Part shown: piece after piece, positions 52,823 through 61,940 of the stretch
Position numbering within the stretch: the first letter of the stretch is position 1
Layout: the number at the start of each line of letters is the position of its first letter
From: Caldilineaceae bacterium
GTDB lineage: Bacteria > Chloroflexota > Anaerolineae > Caldilineales > Caldilineaceae
DNA: 64,000 nt
Reading direction: 5' to 3'
Assembly (NCBI GenBank): GCA_019637645.1
Contig: JAHBVH010000009.1
Coordinates: forward strand, 72,837 to 136,836
Translations under genes and position numbers: made by a program
Notes under the pieces: generated by a model
Told to the model about the DNA's origin: nothing
Databases searched by the model: none
Seen by the model: only the letters and a program-made list of their open reading frames with translations

Positions 52823-54661
52823 ATGGCGATGGTGCGCGGCAGTCTGGCTGCCGAAAAATATGATCGCGAGTATAACAATCGGGAGTTATTACAGCGGATC
52901 TGGGGCTATTTCCGGCCCGAGTGGCGGCACCTAGCTGGCGTGGTGGGGATGGTTACCCTGCTCTCCCTCTTTGGTGCTGCAACCCCTGTGTTGATCGCCC
53001 GGGGGGTAACGCTCTTAGAAGGGCCGCCTTCTCAACATGGGCAACTGGCGGTGGGCTTAGTGGGGCTGCTGTTGCTGATGGGCATTTTGACCTGGGTTGC
53101 CAATTGGGCGCGGCGGCTGTGGACGGCCATGCTCCTGGGTGATGTCCTCCTCGCCATGCGCAACGATGCCTTTCGCGCCGTAATGAATCATGACATGAGC
53201 TTCTTCGACCAAAATCAATCGGGGCGCATCGTGAGCCGCATTACAAGCGATACCGACGAGTTTGGTCGCGTGGCAGTGCTGGTCACCGAGGTGGTGACGC
53301 AACTCTTGGCTGTCGTGGTGCTTTTGGCCTATCTCTTCACGATTGATGTGCGGCTTACCCTGCTCTTGATCTTGTTGGCTCCCGTTGCCTTTATCATTGC
53401 TTGGCAATTCCAGAGTATGGCGCGGCGGATTACGCGCCATAGCCAGCGAGTCTTTGCCGATGTCAATGCTTCGATTCAGGAGGCCGTGACGGGCATTGGG
53501 GTCGCCAAAAACTTCCGCCGTGAGCAGGGCATCTATGACGAATTTCTCCAGGTCAACAACCAAAGTTATGCTATCCATGTGCAGCGGGGGTGGGTGCTTT
53601 CCCTGCTCTTTCCAACGCTGCAATTTTTTAGCGGGGCTGGGACGGCCTTGTTACTCTACTTTGGTGGGGTTAGTGTTACCACCGCGGCGATTACGGCTGG
53701 CGCCTGGTTTCTTTTTATGAATAGTGTCAACCAATTCTGGTTTCCCATGACCAATCTGTCCGCCTTTTGGAGTCAATTCCAAAGCGCGCTCAGTGCCACA
53801 GAGCGCATCTTTGCCTTGATGGATGCCCAGCCCGCGGTAGTGCAACAGGCGCAAGAACCAGTGGCGCGGCTGACGGGTGCGATTCGCTTTGTCCAGGTGG
53901 ACTTTCGCTACAGCGCCAAAGAGCAGGTCTTGACCAACTTCTCGTTGCAGATTCAACCCGGCGAAAGTGTGGCCTTGGTTGGGCATACCGGCGCTGGCAA
54001 GTCGAGCATTGCCAAATTGGTCACCCGTTTCTACGAATTTCAAGCGGGCCAACTGTTGATCGATGGCCGCGATATTCGGCGCTTTGACCTCCATCCGTAT
54101 CGCCAACAACTGGGGATTGTGAGCCAGACCCCCTTTCTTTTTATGGGGAGCGTTGCCGATAATATCCGCTATGCCACGCCACACCTGACGGATGCCCAGG
54201 TCGAAACGATTGCGCGGCAAATTGGCAACGGTGACTGGCTGGAAACGCTTCCGCAAGGGTTGCAGACTGATGTGGGCGAACGGGGGAGCCGCTTGAGTGT
54301 GGGGCAACGTCAACTAGTGGTTTTGGCGCGCATGTTAGCCCAGGACCCGTCTATCTTTATCTTGGATGAAGCAACCGCCAGCATCGATCCGTTTACCGAG
54401 GCCCAGATCCAGCAGGCGTTGGGGCTGATTCTGCGCAAGCGTACCTCGATTGTCATTGCCCATCGCCTCTCGACCGTCAAGGCGGCGGATCGTATCCTTG
54501 TCTTACAACGTGGTCAGATTATCGAAGAAGGGAATCATAACAGCTTGATCCAGCACGGTGGTCACTATGCCGAGCTCTACAATACCTATTTCCGCCACCA
54601 GTCGCTAGACTATATCAACGACCGTCAGCGTAAGGTCGCGGCTGGGCTGGCGGGGGAATAG
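52823..54661 (+). CDS. ABC exporter, fused membrane and ATPase domains
   Basis: A 612-residue half-transporter that works as a homodimer or with a partner. Residues 35-330 are the six-helix exporter domain; residues 352-590 are the ATPase: Walker A GHTGAGKSS (387-395), Q-loop Q435, signature LSVGQ (491-495), Walker B with FILDEATAS (512-520) and H-loop in IVIAHRLST. It is of the multidrug/lipid (MsbA-like) export type. The usual second half-transporter gene is absent nearby, which favours a homodimer. It follows the antiporter by 60 bases. Confidence 0.93.
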   Translation: MAMVRGSLAAEKYDREYNNRELLQRIWGYFRPEWRHLAGVVGMVTLLSLFGAATPVLIARGVTLLEGPPSQHGQLAVGLVGLLLLMGILTWVANWARRLWTAMLLGDVLLAMRNDAFRAVMNHDMSFFDQNQSGRIVSRITSDTDEFGRVAVLVTEVVTQLLAVVVLLAYLFTIDVRLTLLLILLAPVAFIIAWQFQSMARRITRHSQRVFADVNASIQEAVTGIGVAKNFRREQGIYDEFLQVNNQSYAIHVQRGWVLSLLFPTLQFFSGAGTALLLYFGGVSVTTAAITAGAWFLFMNSVNQFWFPMTNLSAFWSQFQSALSATERIFALMDAQPAVVQQAQEPVARLTGAIRFVQVDFRYSAKEQVLTNFSLQIQPGESVALVGHTGAGKSSIAKLVTRFYEFQAGQLLIDGRDIRRFDLHPYRQQLGIVSQTPFLFMGSVADNIRYATPHLTDAQVETIARQIGNGDWLETLPQGLQTDVGERGSRLSVGQRQLVVLARMLAQDPSIFILDEATASIDPFTEAQIQQALGLILRKRTSIVIAHRLSTVKAADRILVLQRGQIIEEGNHNSLIQHGGHYAELYNTYFRHQSLDYINDRQRKVAAGLAGE

Positions 54662-54880
54662 GGCGTTCCAAGGGAGCAGCGCAACGAGCAGAAAACTTTT
54701 CGCTACCAATTATCCTCGTAACTTTTCCCCCCTTCCAACGTCATCTTACCTGAACATATAGTAAGTTGTGGCGATATTGGGATGATGCTGTGGATTATGC
54801 GCAAGTGCCAGCAACCAGGGCAATCCAATGGCTGCCTACGATGTACCCGAGGAAGATGATCATAAGGAGAGAGCTAGGCT

Positions 54881-55474
54881 ATGAGGAATCGCCTGTTCGT
54901 GCTGCCTCTGCGGATTGCGCGCGATGCAAAGGGGATAACGGCTTTGGAGACAGCCATTATCTTACTGGCTTTTATCGTTGTAGCATCGGTTTTTGCCTTT
55001 ACCATCCTTTCCGCAGGTAGCTTCTCGACAGAGCGGAGTAAAGCGGCTGTCATGGCCGATTTGGCTCAAGTGCGCTCTTCGCTAGAACTAAAAGGTAGCG
55101 TCCTTGCGCTGACTGCCAATGCTGGCGCAACCGGTACGGTCAATGCGCTTGTCTTTACGGTTGCCAATGCGATCGGCGGTGAGCCAATCAATGTTGACCC
55201 GGAGAGCGGCTTCATGTTGATCGAATACCGCGATGAGCGGCAACGGGCCACGATTACCGATTGGTCGGTGGTCTGGAAAAGCCGCTTCGATGAAGATCCG
55301 CTCCTGGAAGTCAATGAATTAGCGCAAATCACAGTCCCCTTTACAGCTTCTCTCTCAACCCCTCTGGGAGTCAATACGACCTTTTTTCTCGAGATTAAAC
55401 CACACATTGGCAGCCTCCTGACCATTCGCCGCACTACGCCACCTTCGCTCGATCCTGTGCATGATTTGCAATAA
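54881..55474 (+). CDS. Archaellin-like protein with class III (type IV pilin-type) signal peptide
   Basis: A 197-residue protein whose N-terminus strongly resembles archaeal archaellins: a short basic leader (residues 1-18, ending RDAKG), then ITALETAIILLAFIVVASVF with Glu at +5 after the presumed cleavage between G18 and I19, then FTILSAGSFSTERSKAA. The leader is of the class III type cleaved by a prepilin peptidase (PibD/FlaK-like). The rest (about 60-197) is a beta-rich domain (NALVFTVANAIGGEPINV, MLIEYRDERQR, TVPFTASLSTPLGVNTTFFLEIKP). AAGGAGAG precedes the ATG. It is flanked by an ABC exporter and a convergent methyltransferase; no other archaellum genes are seen in the window. It could be an archaellin or an archaellin-derived pilin. 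Confidence 0.85.
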   Translation: MRNRLFVLPLRIARDAKGITALETAIILLAFIVVASVFAFTILSAGSFSTERSKAAVMADLAQVRSSLELKGSVLALTANAGATGTVNALVFTVANAIGGEPINVDPESGFMLIEYRDERQRATITDWSVVWKSRFDEDPLLEVNELAQITVPFTASLSTPLGVNTTFFLEIKPHIGSLLTIRRTTPPSLDPVHDLQ

Positions 55475-55479
55475 GCCAG

Positions 55480-56271
55480 CTAGCCCCGCTGGGCCATGGC
55501 AAATAACACGCGATGCGTCGTGTCTGGTACTGACGGCGACAGCGCTGTCAAGCCCGCCGCGGCATAGCTGCTGGGTAAGCTCGTCAGGGTTAACTCTGCG
55601 GGCAGGGGGATCAGTCTCCCATAGGCGAGCTGTTTCAGGTGGCGGGTAAGGATGGAATCGGTGGTAAAGACTTTTTGCTGCAAGGCGTATTTACGCACTT
55701 GCGCCAGCCATGTCTTGTAAAAAGGTCGATGGGTGGGCGTTGGGAATGCGCCATAAAATTGTGGTTGTTGAAAACCGGCTAGCGTCAACTGCGCTGCCAG
55801 CTCGGGCAGACTGGGATAGTGCACACTCATTGCACCCGCGACAAAATGGGGCCAATCAGGGTTGCTAGTACAGAGCAACAAGGTGCCATGCGACCGCAGA
55901 AGGCGTTGCGCTTCGGCCAAAAACCAATCGAGCTGTTGGAGATAATAGATCGCTTCGAAGGCTAGGATCAGATCAAACGCGTGGCTGATAAACGGGAGTT
56001 GCTCGGCGTCGGCAGCCACCAGCGGCAGCCGCTGCCCGTAATGACGCTGCGCCACCCTGAGCACGGCGCCTGTGTAATCACACGCGACTACCGTCCGTGC
56101 ATAATGGTGGAGCACACCTAGCCCCAGCCCAGCCCCACAAGCTACTTCCAAAACGTCTTTGTCCGCTCCGAGCAACGCTCCCACTTGATAGCGTTGGATC
56201 ATCCGCGCCATTTGTTCGGCATTGAGTGTGCCCGCGGGCAATTCAGTAATCGTTGTAAAGTTTTTGAGCAT
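55480..56271 (-). CDS. Class I SAM-dependent methyltransferase
   Basis: A 263-residue protein of the Methyltransf_11 type. Motif I (LEVACGAGLGLG, 41-52) binds S-adenosylmethionine; the acidic end of strand 2 is D65 (ACDYTG), then AADAEQLPFISHAFDLILAFEAIYYL. No tail showing its substrate. The stop codon is only 5 bases from the stop of the convergent archaellin-like gene. It might modify a lipid, quinone or small molecule. Confidence 0.85.
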   Translation of the reverse strand: MLKNFTTITELPAGTLNAEQMARMIQRYQVGALLGADKDVLEVACGAGLGLGVLHHYARTVVACDYTGAVLRVAQRHYGQRLPLVAADAEQLPFISHAFDLILAFEAIYYLQQLDWFLAEAQRLLRSHGTLLLCTSNPDWPHFVAGAMSVHYPSLPELAAQLTLAGFQQPQFYGAFPTPTHRPFYKTWLAQVRKYALQQKVFTTDSILTRHLKQLAYGRLIPLPAELTLTSLPSSYAAAGLTALSPSVPDTTHRVLFAMAQRG

Positions 56272-56381
56272 CGTGGCTTTGATTATGCCGAACTATGTTC
56301 AGATCTTAAGTAGAATTCTTACGATTACGCAACGTAATGCTTGCTTGTACAGCTACAGCCACCAATACTCTCGCTACCAAT

Positions 56382-56420
56382 AGAAGAGCCGTCCGATTTT
56401 CAAAACCGGACGGCTCTTCT
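56382..56420. terminator. 14-bp hairpin between two minus-strand genes
   Basis: Arms 56382-56395 and 56407-56420 (AGAAGAGCCGTCCG and its complement) pair perfectly with an 11-base tip that contains TTTTCAAAA. It follows the Gfo/Idh/MocA gene on the minus strand and should end its transcript. Confidence 0.72.
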
Positions 56421-56445
56421 GTCGTACCAACCCAAGGTGCAATGC

Positions 56446-57546
56446 TTAGGCTTGTTTTTGCAAGCGCCGAATGCGGGCTGGCGTATCGTCACCCTTGGTT
56501 TCAACCGAGACCATGTGTAACGTGCGGTCGGCGAGTGGCAAAGAAATTTTGATCCCCCCTTGGCGATGTGACTCGCGCAGGGCCAGGGCGATTTCCAGCG
56601 CGGCCCGGCCATCTTCGCCAGAGCAGCGCGGTGGTTGACCCGTTTCAACGGCGTTGATCAGATCATCCACAATCGTAAGCCCCATGCCTTGCATAGTCGC
56701 GGGCCAGGGCAAAGGTGTTTGGGCCGGCACGCCAGCATTGCGCAGCCCACCCTCGACCATGCGATACCACTCTGCTTGGTGGCCGTCGGCTGCCAACCGT
56801 ACGCGCCCACGATCCCCAATCACATCAAATTCCCAGCGGGCAAGGCCCGTTGGCATGCTGCGGACATAGGCGCGCACGCCGTTGTCAAAGGCCAGATAGC
56901 CATTTCCCATTAAATCGTCATTGCTCGCCGCTTTTTCATCGGACTCCATTTCGCCAAAGACCCAACTGACCCGTCCGCCGGCCAAATAACAGATGGTGTC
57001 GAGTAAGTGGCTGCCATTATGGGAAAGGCTGCATTGGCCGTAGCCATTCACTTGCAAGATATTGCCCAATTCGCCGCTTTCGATCAAACGCCGTGTTGTG
57101 CTATAAAAAGGATTCCAACGGCGTGCACAGTTGATGGCTAGCGCGACCCCTTTTTGGCGACAAAGCTCGACCACCGTGTCCGCCTCTTGGAGGGTCATGG
57201 CGATTGGCTTTTCGGCCCAAATTGCCTTGACGCCTGCATCCGCAGCGGCTTGGATAATTGTGGCGCGGAGACGGGCAGTCGTGCAGATGCTGACTAGATC
57301 GAGGCGTTCTTTTTCCAACATGGTGCGGTAGTCGGCATAGAGGTGCTCTTCGCTTACGCCCCACCGTTGCCCAAAGAGTGCCCGCTGTTCAGGATGAGGG
57401 TCGGCGCCTGCCACCAATGTAACTTTGGGCGAGGCATGGTAGCTGGGGGCATGAGCATAGGGCAGGAAGATCGTTCCCCCTTCGGTGATTTCGTCGTCAA
57501 AGGTGCTGCCCATTCGGCCTAGGCCAATCACTGCGGCACGATACAT
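56446..57546 (-). CDS. Gfo/Idh/MocA-family oxidoreductase
   Basis: A 366-residue NAD(P)-dependent sugar or inositol dehydrogenase-type protein. The Rossmann motif is AVIGLGRMGSTFDDE (5-19), the hallmark EKP is at 112-114 with K113, and H180 and D183 (GSHLLDT) are placed as in the catalytic HxxxH/D region. GGGAGAAA stands 5 bases before the ATG at 57546; the upstream open frame is not supported. It is divergent from the second dipeptide-family importer, so it may work on the same imported compound. A paralogue with the same GxGRxGxTxDDE start lies at 62715. Confidence 0.92.
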   Translation of the reverse strand: MYRAAVIGLGRMGSTFDDEITEGGTIFLPYAHAPSYHASPKVTLVAGADPHPEQRALFGQRWGVSEEHLYADYRTMLEKERLDLVSICTTARLRATIIQAAADAGVKAIWAEKPIAMTLQEADTVVELCRQKGVALAINCARRWNPFYSTTRRLIESGELGNILQVNGYGQCSLSHNGSHLLDTICYLAGGRVSWVFGEMESDEKAASNDDLMGNGYLAFDNGVRAYVRSMPTGLARWEFDVIGDRGRVRLAADGHQAEWYRMVEGGLRNAGVPAQTPLPWPATMQGMGLTIVDDLINAVETGQPPRCSGEDGRAALEIALALRESHRQGGIKISLPLADRTLHMVSVETKGDDTPARIRRLQKQA

Positions 57547-58097
57547 GATTTTCTCCCTAGTAGATTGGGGCCTGTCCTCTTCTAGGGTACGAGCAGATGA
57601 CTGCTGCACATCTGCCTGAAAATCACCCAAAACAGGGCAGAGCCACAGATTTACATCACTTGACCTGAATATTTATAACAAGTATACTACAATACTATGG
57701 CTCGATTCGCTTGTCAAACAGCATAACATGGCCCCAATGGCCCGTTTTGGTTACATTGACTGATACCAAAGCGAAGATTAAATTTTTCCACTACGGCAGC
57801 GCCGCATCGAACAGGCTTAACAAAATTATCGCTGTCCCAGTCTATGCCCGATCAAGGTAGGCTGAAATAGGCTTGATAGTTTCCCCCAGCACAGCTCTAT
57901 CGCACACTCACCAGGCCGCCACTTCTACAGAGGCTAGGCGCAACCTACCTGGGTATACAGACTATTGACGTGGCACAGCTTCCATATTCTTTCGGTTCCA
58001 ACACCACCGTTAGACGGGGAACACATAAACACTTATTCGCATTTTGTCAATCCGATTCTGTCAACCCTATCTTGCAAATCTGCTCAGGAGAAACTTC
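57547..58097. other. 551-base divergent region between oxidoreductase and importer genes
   Basis: No gene is seen. It holds a consensus promoter at 57660-57688 on the plus strand and AT-rich DNA around 57660-57790. A short inverted pair ATCAAG/CTTGAT with a 14-base gap lies near 57852-57878. If the promoter serves the importer, the leader is about 400 bases. Confidence 0.5.
57660..57688 (+). promoter_or_regulatory. Consensus promoter in the region upstream of the second importer
   Basis: TTGACC (57660-57665), a 17-base AT-rich spacer and TATACT (57683-57688). Five of six bases match in each box. It lies about 410 bases before the binding-protein start. Confidence 0.65.
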
Positions 58098-59813
58098 ATG
58101 CACAAAGCAAAGGTATGGCTTTTTCTAACCGTACTGTTGATCATCTCTACTGTGACCGCGGCTTGTACCGCCCCCGCAGAGCCTGCTAGCCCAGCGGAAA
58201 GTCTCCCTGCCGCAACGGCAACGCCCGTTGTCGAACAAGTGGTGACCCCCGCCGCCGCCGGTGAGATCCAAGATGGGGGCACGCTCAATTACGCCTATCC
58301 CCAAAAATTTAGTCCCTATGGGAGCTTTAACCCGCTGAACGCCCCCGCGGGTGTCCAAGCTGAACTCTTCCGCATGATCTATAACCGCTTGGTCAGTTGG
58401 AATGTCGGTGCCAGCGAAGTGATCCCCGAATTGGCGGAAAGCTGGGAATTTTCTGAAGACCAAACCAAGCTGATCTACAAACTGCGCCAAGATGTCACCT
58501 GGCATGATGGCACGCCCTTTACCGCGGCCGATGTGGAATTTACCTACAAATTGGCCTTATGGCCCAACATGCCTAGTACAGCTGCCGAACAGTTGATGTC
58601 AATTGTGGGCGCACGTGAGTTCCGCGATGGCGCGTCCACGGAAATTCCTGGTATCACCGTGGTGGATGACTATACCATTGAATTTACCTCCACCGAGCCC
58701 GATGCCGCGGTCTATCTCAACTCCGCGATTATCAGCATTCTGCCCAAACACCTGTTAGAGAGTGGCCCGCTGGATGATCCCGAAGCCTTTGGCCAACTGG
58801 ATTTCTTCCTCAAACAGCCGATTGGTACAGGCCCCTTCAAGGTGGACAACTATGTGGAAGATCAATATGTGGAGTTTGTGCGCAACGAAAGCTACTTCCG
58901 CGGCAGCCCCCATATTGAAAAGATCAACTGGTTGATCCTCAGCGGTTCCGATGTGATCCCGGCTGGTTTGGAAGATGGCTCGATTGATATCACGGCCAAC
59001 ACACCGGCGGCTGACCTGGAACGTTTTATCGACAATCCCGACTTTAGCATCTATTGGCAGCCCACCGCGGTCTATTGTAGCATTGCCGTGAACTTCAATC
59101 GACCCTTCCTCACCCCGCAAGTGCTACAGGGCATTGCCCATGCTATTGACCGCGAAACGTTGGTGCAAGAATTCCTGGGCCAAACGGCCCAAGTCTGGGA
59201 TACCCCCTTGGGCCACGCTTGGCTGCTGCCCAACCCCGATCTTAAGCCCTACAATTATGATCCAGTACTGGCGAAGCAACTGCTGGAAGAAGGTGGTTGG
59301 GATTTTGCCAATCAGAAGTTACAGTTGAAATTTGCGGGGGCTGACCCGGCCAATGTGGTGGTCTTCATTGCCGACAACCTCCAAAAGGCCGGCATTAACG
59401 TCGAAATGGTCAGCGCGGGTACGGGTGCCGCGGCCAATGAAATCTACTACGTCACCATGGACTGGGATCTCTACTGGGGTTGTAACTCGTGGGGCTTTGA
59501 CCCCGATTCGACGGCCATCTACTATCGGTCGGATTCCACCTATGCGGACGGCAAGGGCTGGAACACCGGTGGTTGGTCCGATGTCCGCCTGGACGAACTC
59601 TATGATCTTGGTCGCACAACGTTGGATCAAGCAACCCGCAAAGCCTATTATCAAGAAGCCCAGTTGATCTTCAACGAGCGACTGCCCAAGATCGTCATCT
59701 ATCGCTCGATCCGCCCCTGGGTGATCCGCAACACGATCCATGACGCCACCCCCCAATATCATGGCGAATTGCCCAACTACAACGCCATTGAAACGTGGTG
59801 GATGGATCAGTAG
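58098..59813 (+). CDS. Dipeptide/nickel-type ABC transporter substrate-binding lipoprotein (family 5)
   Basis: A 571-residue exported solute-binding protein. The signal peptide ends in a lipobox (TVTAAC, C23), followed by an Ala/Pro-rich linker. Family 5 landmarks are LRQDVTWHDGTPFTAADVEFTYKLA and IAHAIDRETLVQEFLG. GGAGAAACTTC precedes the ATG at 58098, which is better than an upstream start. The second importer of this family in the window, distantly related to that at 32603. The adjoining Gfo/Idh/MocA genes suggest a sugar or polyol ligand. Confidence 0.92.
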   Translation: MHKAKVWLFLTVLLIISTVTAACTAPAEPASPAESLPAATATPVVEQVVTPAAAGEIQDGGTLNYAYPQKFSPYGSFNPLNAPAGVQAELFRMIYNRLVSWNVGASEVIPELAESWEFSEDQTKLIYKLRQDVTWHDGTPFTAADVEFTYKLALWPNMPSTAAEQLMSIVGAREFRDGASTEIPGITVVDDYTIEFTSTEPDAAVYLNSAIISILPKHLLESGPLDDPEAFGQLDFFLKQPIGTGPFKVDNYVEDQYVEFVRNESYFRGSPHIEKINWLILSGSDVIPAGLEDGSIDITANTPAADLERFIDNPDFSIYWQPTAVYCSIAVNFNRPFLTPQVLQGIAHAIDRETLVQEFLGQTAQVWDTPLGHAWLLPNPDLKPYNYDPVLAKQLLEEGGWDFANQKLQLKFAGADPANVVVFIADNLQKAGINVEMVSAGTGAAANEIYYVTMDWDLYWGCNSWGFDPDSTAIYYRSDSTYADGKGWNTGGWSDVRLDELYDLGRTTLDQATRKAYYQEAQLIFNERLPKIVIYRSIRPWVIRNTIHDATPQYHGELPNYNAIETWWMDQ

Positions 59814-59824
59814 GTCAGTAGGAT

Positions 59825-59873
59825 AGAAGACAGAAATCAGAGGACAGATTCTGACCTCTGATTTCTGTCTTCT
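59825..59873. repeat. 19-bp hairpin between binding-protein and permease genes
   Basis: Arms 59825-59843 and 59855-59873 are perfectly complementary. The stem repeats the words CAGAAATCAG and AGAAGACAG. It lies inside an operon after the binding-protein gene, a common place for hairpins that protect its mRNA. The bases before it (GTCAGTAGGATAG) resemble GTCAGTAGGACAG at about 34169. Confidence 0.75.
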
Positions 59874-59902
59874 GTCTTCTGCCACGCTAGGTACTCTAGA
59901 AT

Positions 59903-60865
59903 ATGGGAAAATACATTCTACGTCGTTTACTCGTTGCCATTCCGATTCTGCTGGGCATTACGATTATCGACTTTACCTTTATCAACTTGGCACCGGGTGA
60001 TCCGATTATGGCGATGGTGAGCGCCGAGGCCGGGAGCGCCCAAGGCGCGGTCGATGCCGAACGGTTGCGGGAAAATTTGGGGTTGGATAAGCCGGTGATC
60101 GTGCGCTATTTCACCTGGCTTACGGAGATTTTGCAAGGGAATTTTGGCACCTCCTTTTCCTCCAAGCGCCCCGTGTTGGATCGGATTAGCGAACGGATCG
60201 GTCCGACACTGGTGCTGACTGCAAGTGCCATGTTCATCTCTTTGATCGTTGGGATTCCGTTGGGCTGTTTGGCCGCGCTCAAACAGTATTCCAAGTGGGA
60301 TTACATCTTGACGGTTGTGGCCTTTGCGGGAATTTCCGTGCCCAGCTTTTTCCTGGCGATGGGCGCGATTTCGATCTTCACCTTACAACTGCGCTGGCTA
60401 CCGGCCTTTGGCATGGCGACCATCGGTGAACCGTTTTCGCTGCTCGACCGCCTGCGCTACCTAATTATGCCAGCCTTTATTCTGGGGTTAGCCAACACGG
60501 CGGCCATTATGCGCTATGGTCGGATCAGTCTGCTCGAAGTGCTGAGCCAAGATTATATTACCACGGCGCGCGCCAAGGGGATTCGCGAATACACCGTGGT
60601 GATGCGCCATGCCTTTCGCAATGCGTTATTGCCCATGATCACGATCCTCGCCTTGCGCTTGCCAGGGCTCTTTAGTGGGTCCGTCATTATTGAGACCATC
60701 TATTCATGGCCGGGCATTGGGCAGCTCTCGATCGAGGCGATCAACCAGCGCGATTATCCCCAGATTATGGGCCTTTTGCTCGTAACCGCGGTGTTGGTGC
60801 TGCTAGCCAATCTGTTGGCTGATGTAGCCTATGCCTATGCCGACCCGCGTGTGCGTTATGAATAA
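59903..60865 (+). CDS. ABC transporter permease, DppB/OppB type
   Basis: A 320-residue membrane protein with six helices, N-terminal YILRRLLVAIPILLGI, the NLAPGDPI segment and the EAA loop (YITTARAKGIREYTVVMRHAFRNALLP). It follows the binding protein and a hairpin, and overlaps the next permease by 8 bases. Confidence 0.93.
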   Translation: MGKYILRRLLVAIPILLGITIIDFTFINLAPGDPIMAMVSAEAGSAQGAVDAERLRENLGLDKPVIVRYFTWLTEILQGNFGTSFSSKRPVLDRISERIGPTLVLTASAMFISLIVGIPLGCLAALKQYSKWDYILTVVAFAGISVPSFFLAMGAISIFTLQLRWLPAFGMATIGEPFSLLDRLRYLIMPAFILGLANTAAIMRYGRISLLEVLSQDYITTARAKGIREYTVVMRHAFRNALLPMITILALRLPGLFSGSVIIETIYSWPGIGQLSIEAINQRDYPQIMGLLLVTAVLVLLANLLADVAYAYADPRVRYE

Positions 60866-61823
60866 CGATCCAAGAGAAACGACCACGCCTATGACTCAAC
60901 CGACGACGAAGGTCGCGCCACAGCCCGCGGGGCCGGCTTTGCAAACATCATCCTCCGATCTCTCTTTTGTGGCCCTTTCGCCCGAACGCCGCGCCTGGCA
61001 ACGCTTCCGCCAACACCGCCTCGCGATGATCGGATTAACCGTGCTCTTGCTCTTGATCTTCATGGCCGTGGCGGCCCCGTTGATCTCACCCCACGATCCC
61101 TATTCGCTCAACGCACGCGCCATCAAAGCCCCGCCCAGTTTTACCCATATTCTTGGCACCGATACGGCTGGCCGAGATGGGTGGGCGCGCTTGGTCTATG
61201 CCAGCCGCGTTTCCCTGTCGGTGGGCGTGGTGTCGGTCTCGATCTATCTGGTCATTGCCACAGTGTTAGGTTCGCTGGCGGGCTTCTATGGTGGTCGCGT
61301 GGATGATGTGATCATGCGCTTGACCGATATTGTGCTCTGCTTCCCGGAGTTGATCATCATTATCACGGTGGTTTCCGTCTTGGGGGCTAGCATCTACAAT
61401 GTCATGTTGGTCATTGGGCTGTTAGGCTGGCCGGGGTTGGCACGGCTGGTGCGCGCCCAAATGTTGTCCCTGCGTGAACAGCAATTTGTCGAAGCAGCCC
61501 GCTGTTTGGGGATTCCCACGCGGCGCATTATCTTTCGTCATGTCTTGCCCAATGTCGTGCCCTATATTCTCGTCGCCGCGACCTTTGGCGTCGCCGGCGC
61601 GATTCTGACAGAAGCGGGGCTTAGCTTTCTGGGGTTGGGCGTGCAACCGCCGACGCCTAGTTGGGGCAACATGCTGAGTGGCGCGCAAAATCTCACCATT
61701 TTGGAACGCTATATCTGGATCTGGTTACCGCCCGGGCTGATGATCGGCATTTCGGTCTTAGCCATCAACTTTATCGGTGACGGTCTGCGCGATGCCCTCG
61801 ACCCGCGCATGATCGTTCGCTAA
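60858..61823 (+). CDS. ABC transporter permease, DppC/OppC type
   Basis: A 321-residue membrane protein. An N-terminal cytoplasmic extension is followed by six helices with the DppC landmarks HILGTDTAGRDGWARLVYASR, LSLREQQFVEAARCLGIPTRR and FLGLGVQPPTPSWGNML. The ATG at 60858 overlaps the end of the DppB gene by 8 bases; a later ATG at 60891 is also possible. As in the first importer, no ATPase gene follows. Confidence 0.92.
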   Translation: MNNDPRETTTPMTQPTTKVAPQPAGPALQTSSSDLSFVALSPERRAWQRFRQHRLAMIGLTVLLLLIFMAVAAPLISPHDPYSLNARAIKAPPSFTHILGTDTAGRDGWARLVYASRVSLSVGVVSVSIYLVIATVLGSLAGFYGGRVDDVIMRLTDIVLCFPELIIIITVVSVLGASIYNVMLVIGLLGWPGLARLVRAQMLSLREQQFVEAARCLGIPTRRIIFRHVLPNVVPYILVAATFGVAGAILTEAGLSFLGLGVQPPTPSWGNMLSGAQNLTILERYIWIWLPPGLMIGISVLAINFIGDGLRDALDPRMIVR

Positions 61824-61837
61824 TCATTAGCCAACTA

Positions 61838-61906
61838 GGGACGCGGAAGAACGCAGATTTATGTTGATAGAAATCAATCCGCGTCCTTCCGCGTAAACCC
61901 GCGTCC
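61838..61906. repeat. Imperfect hairpin of the GCGGAT family
   Basis: The arms 61840-61859 and 61876-61895 match at 17 of 20 positions and outer GGACGCGG/CCGCGTCC words extend the structure. It shares the words ACGCGGA and GATTT with the hairpins at 31497 and 63865. Confidence 0.65.
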
Positions 61907-61940
61907 TAATTTTGTTTTCATCTACTTGAAAGAGAATTGT

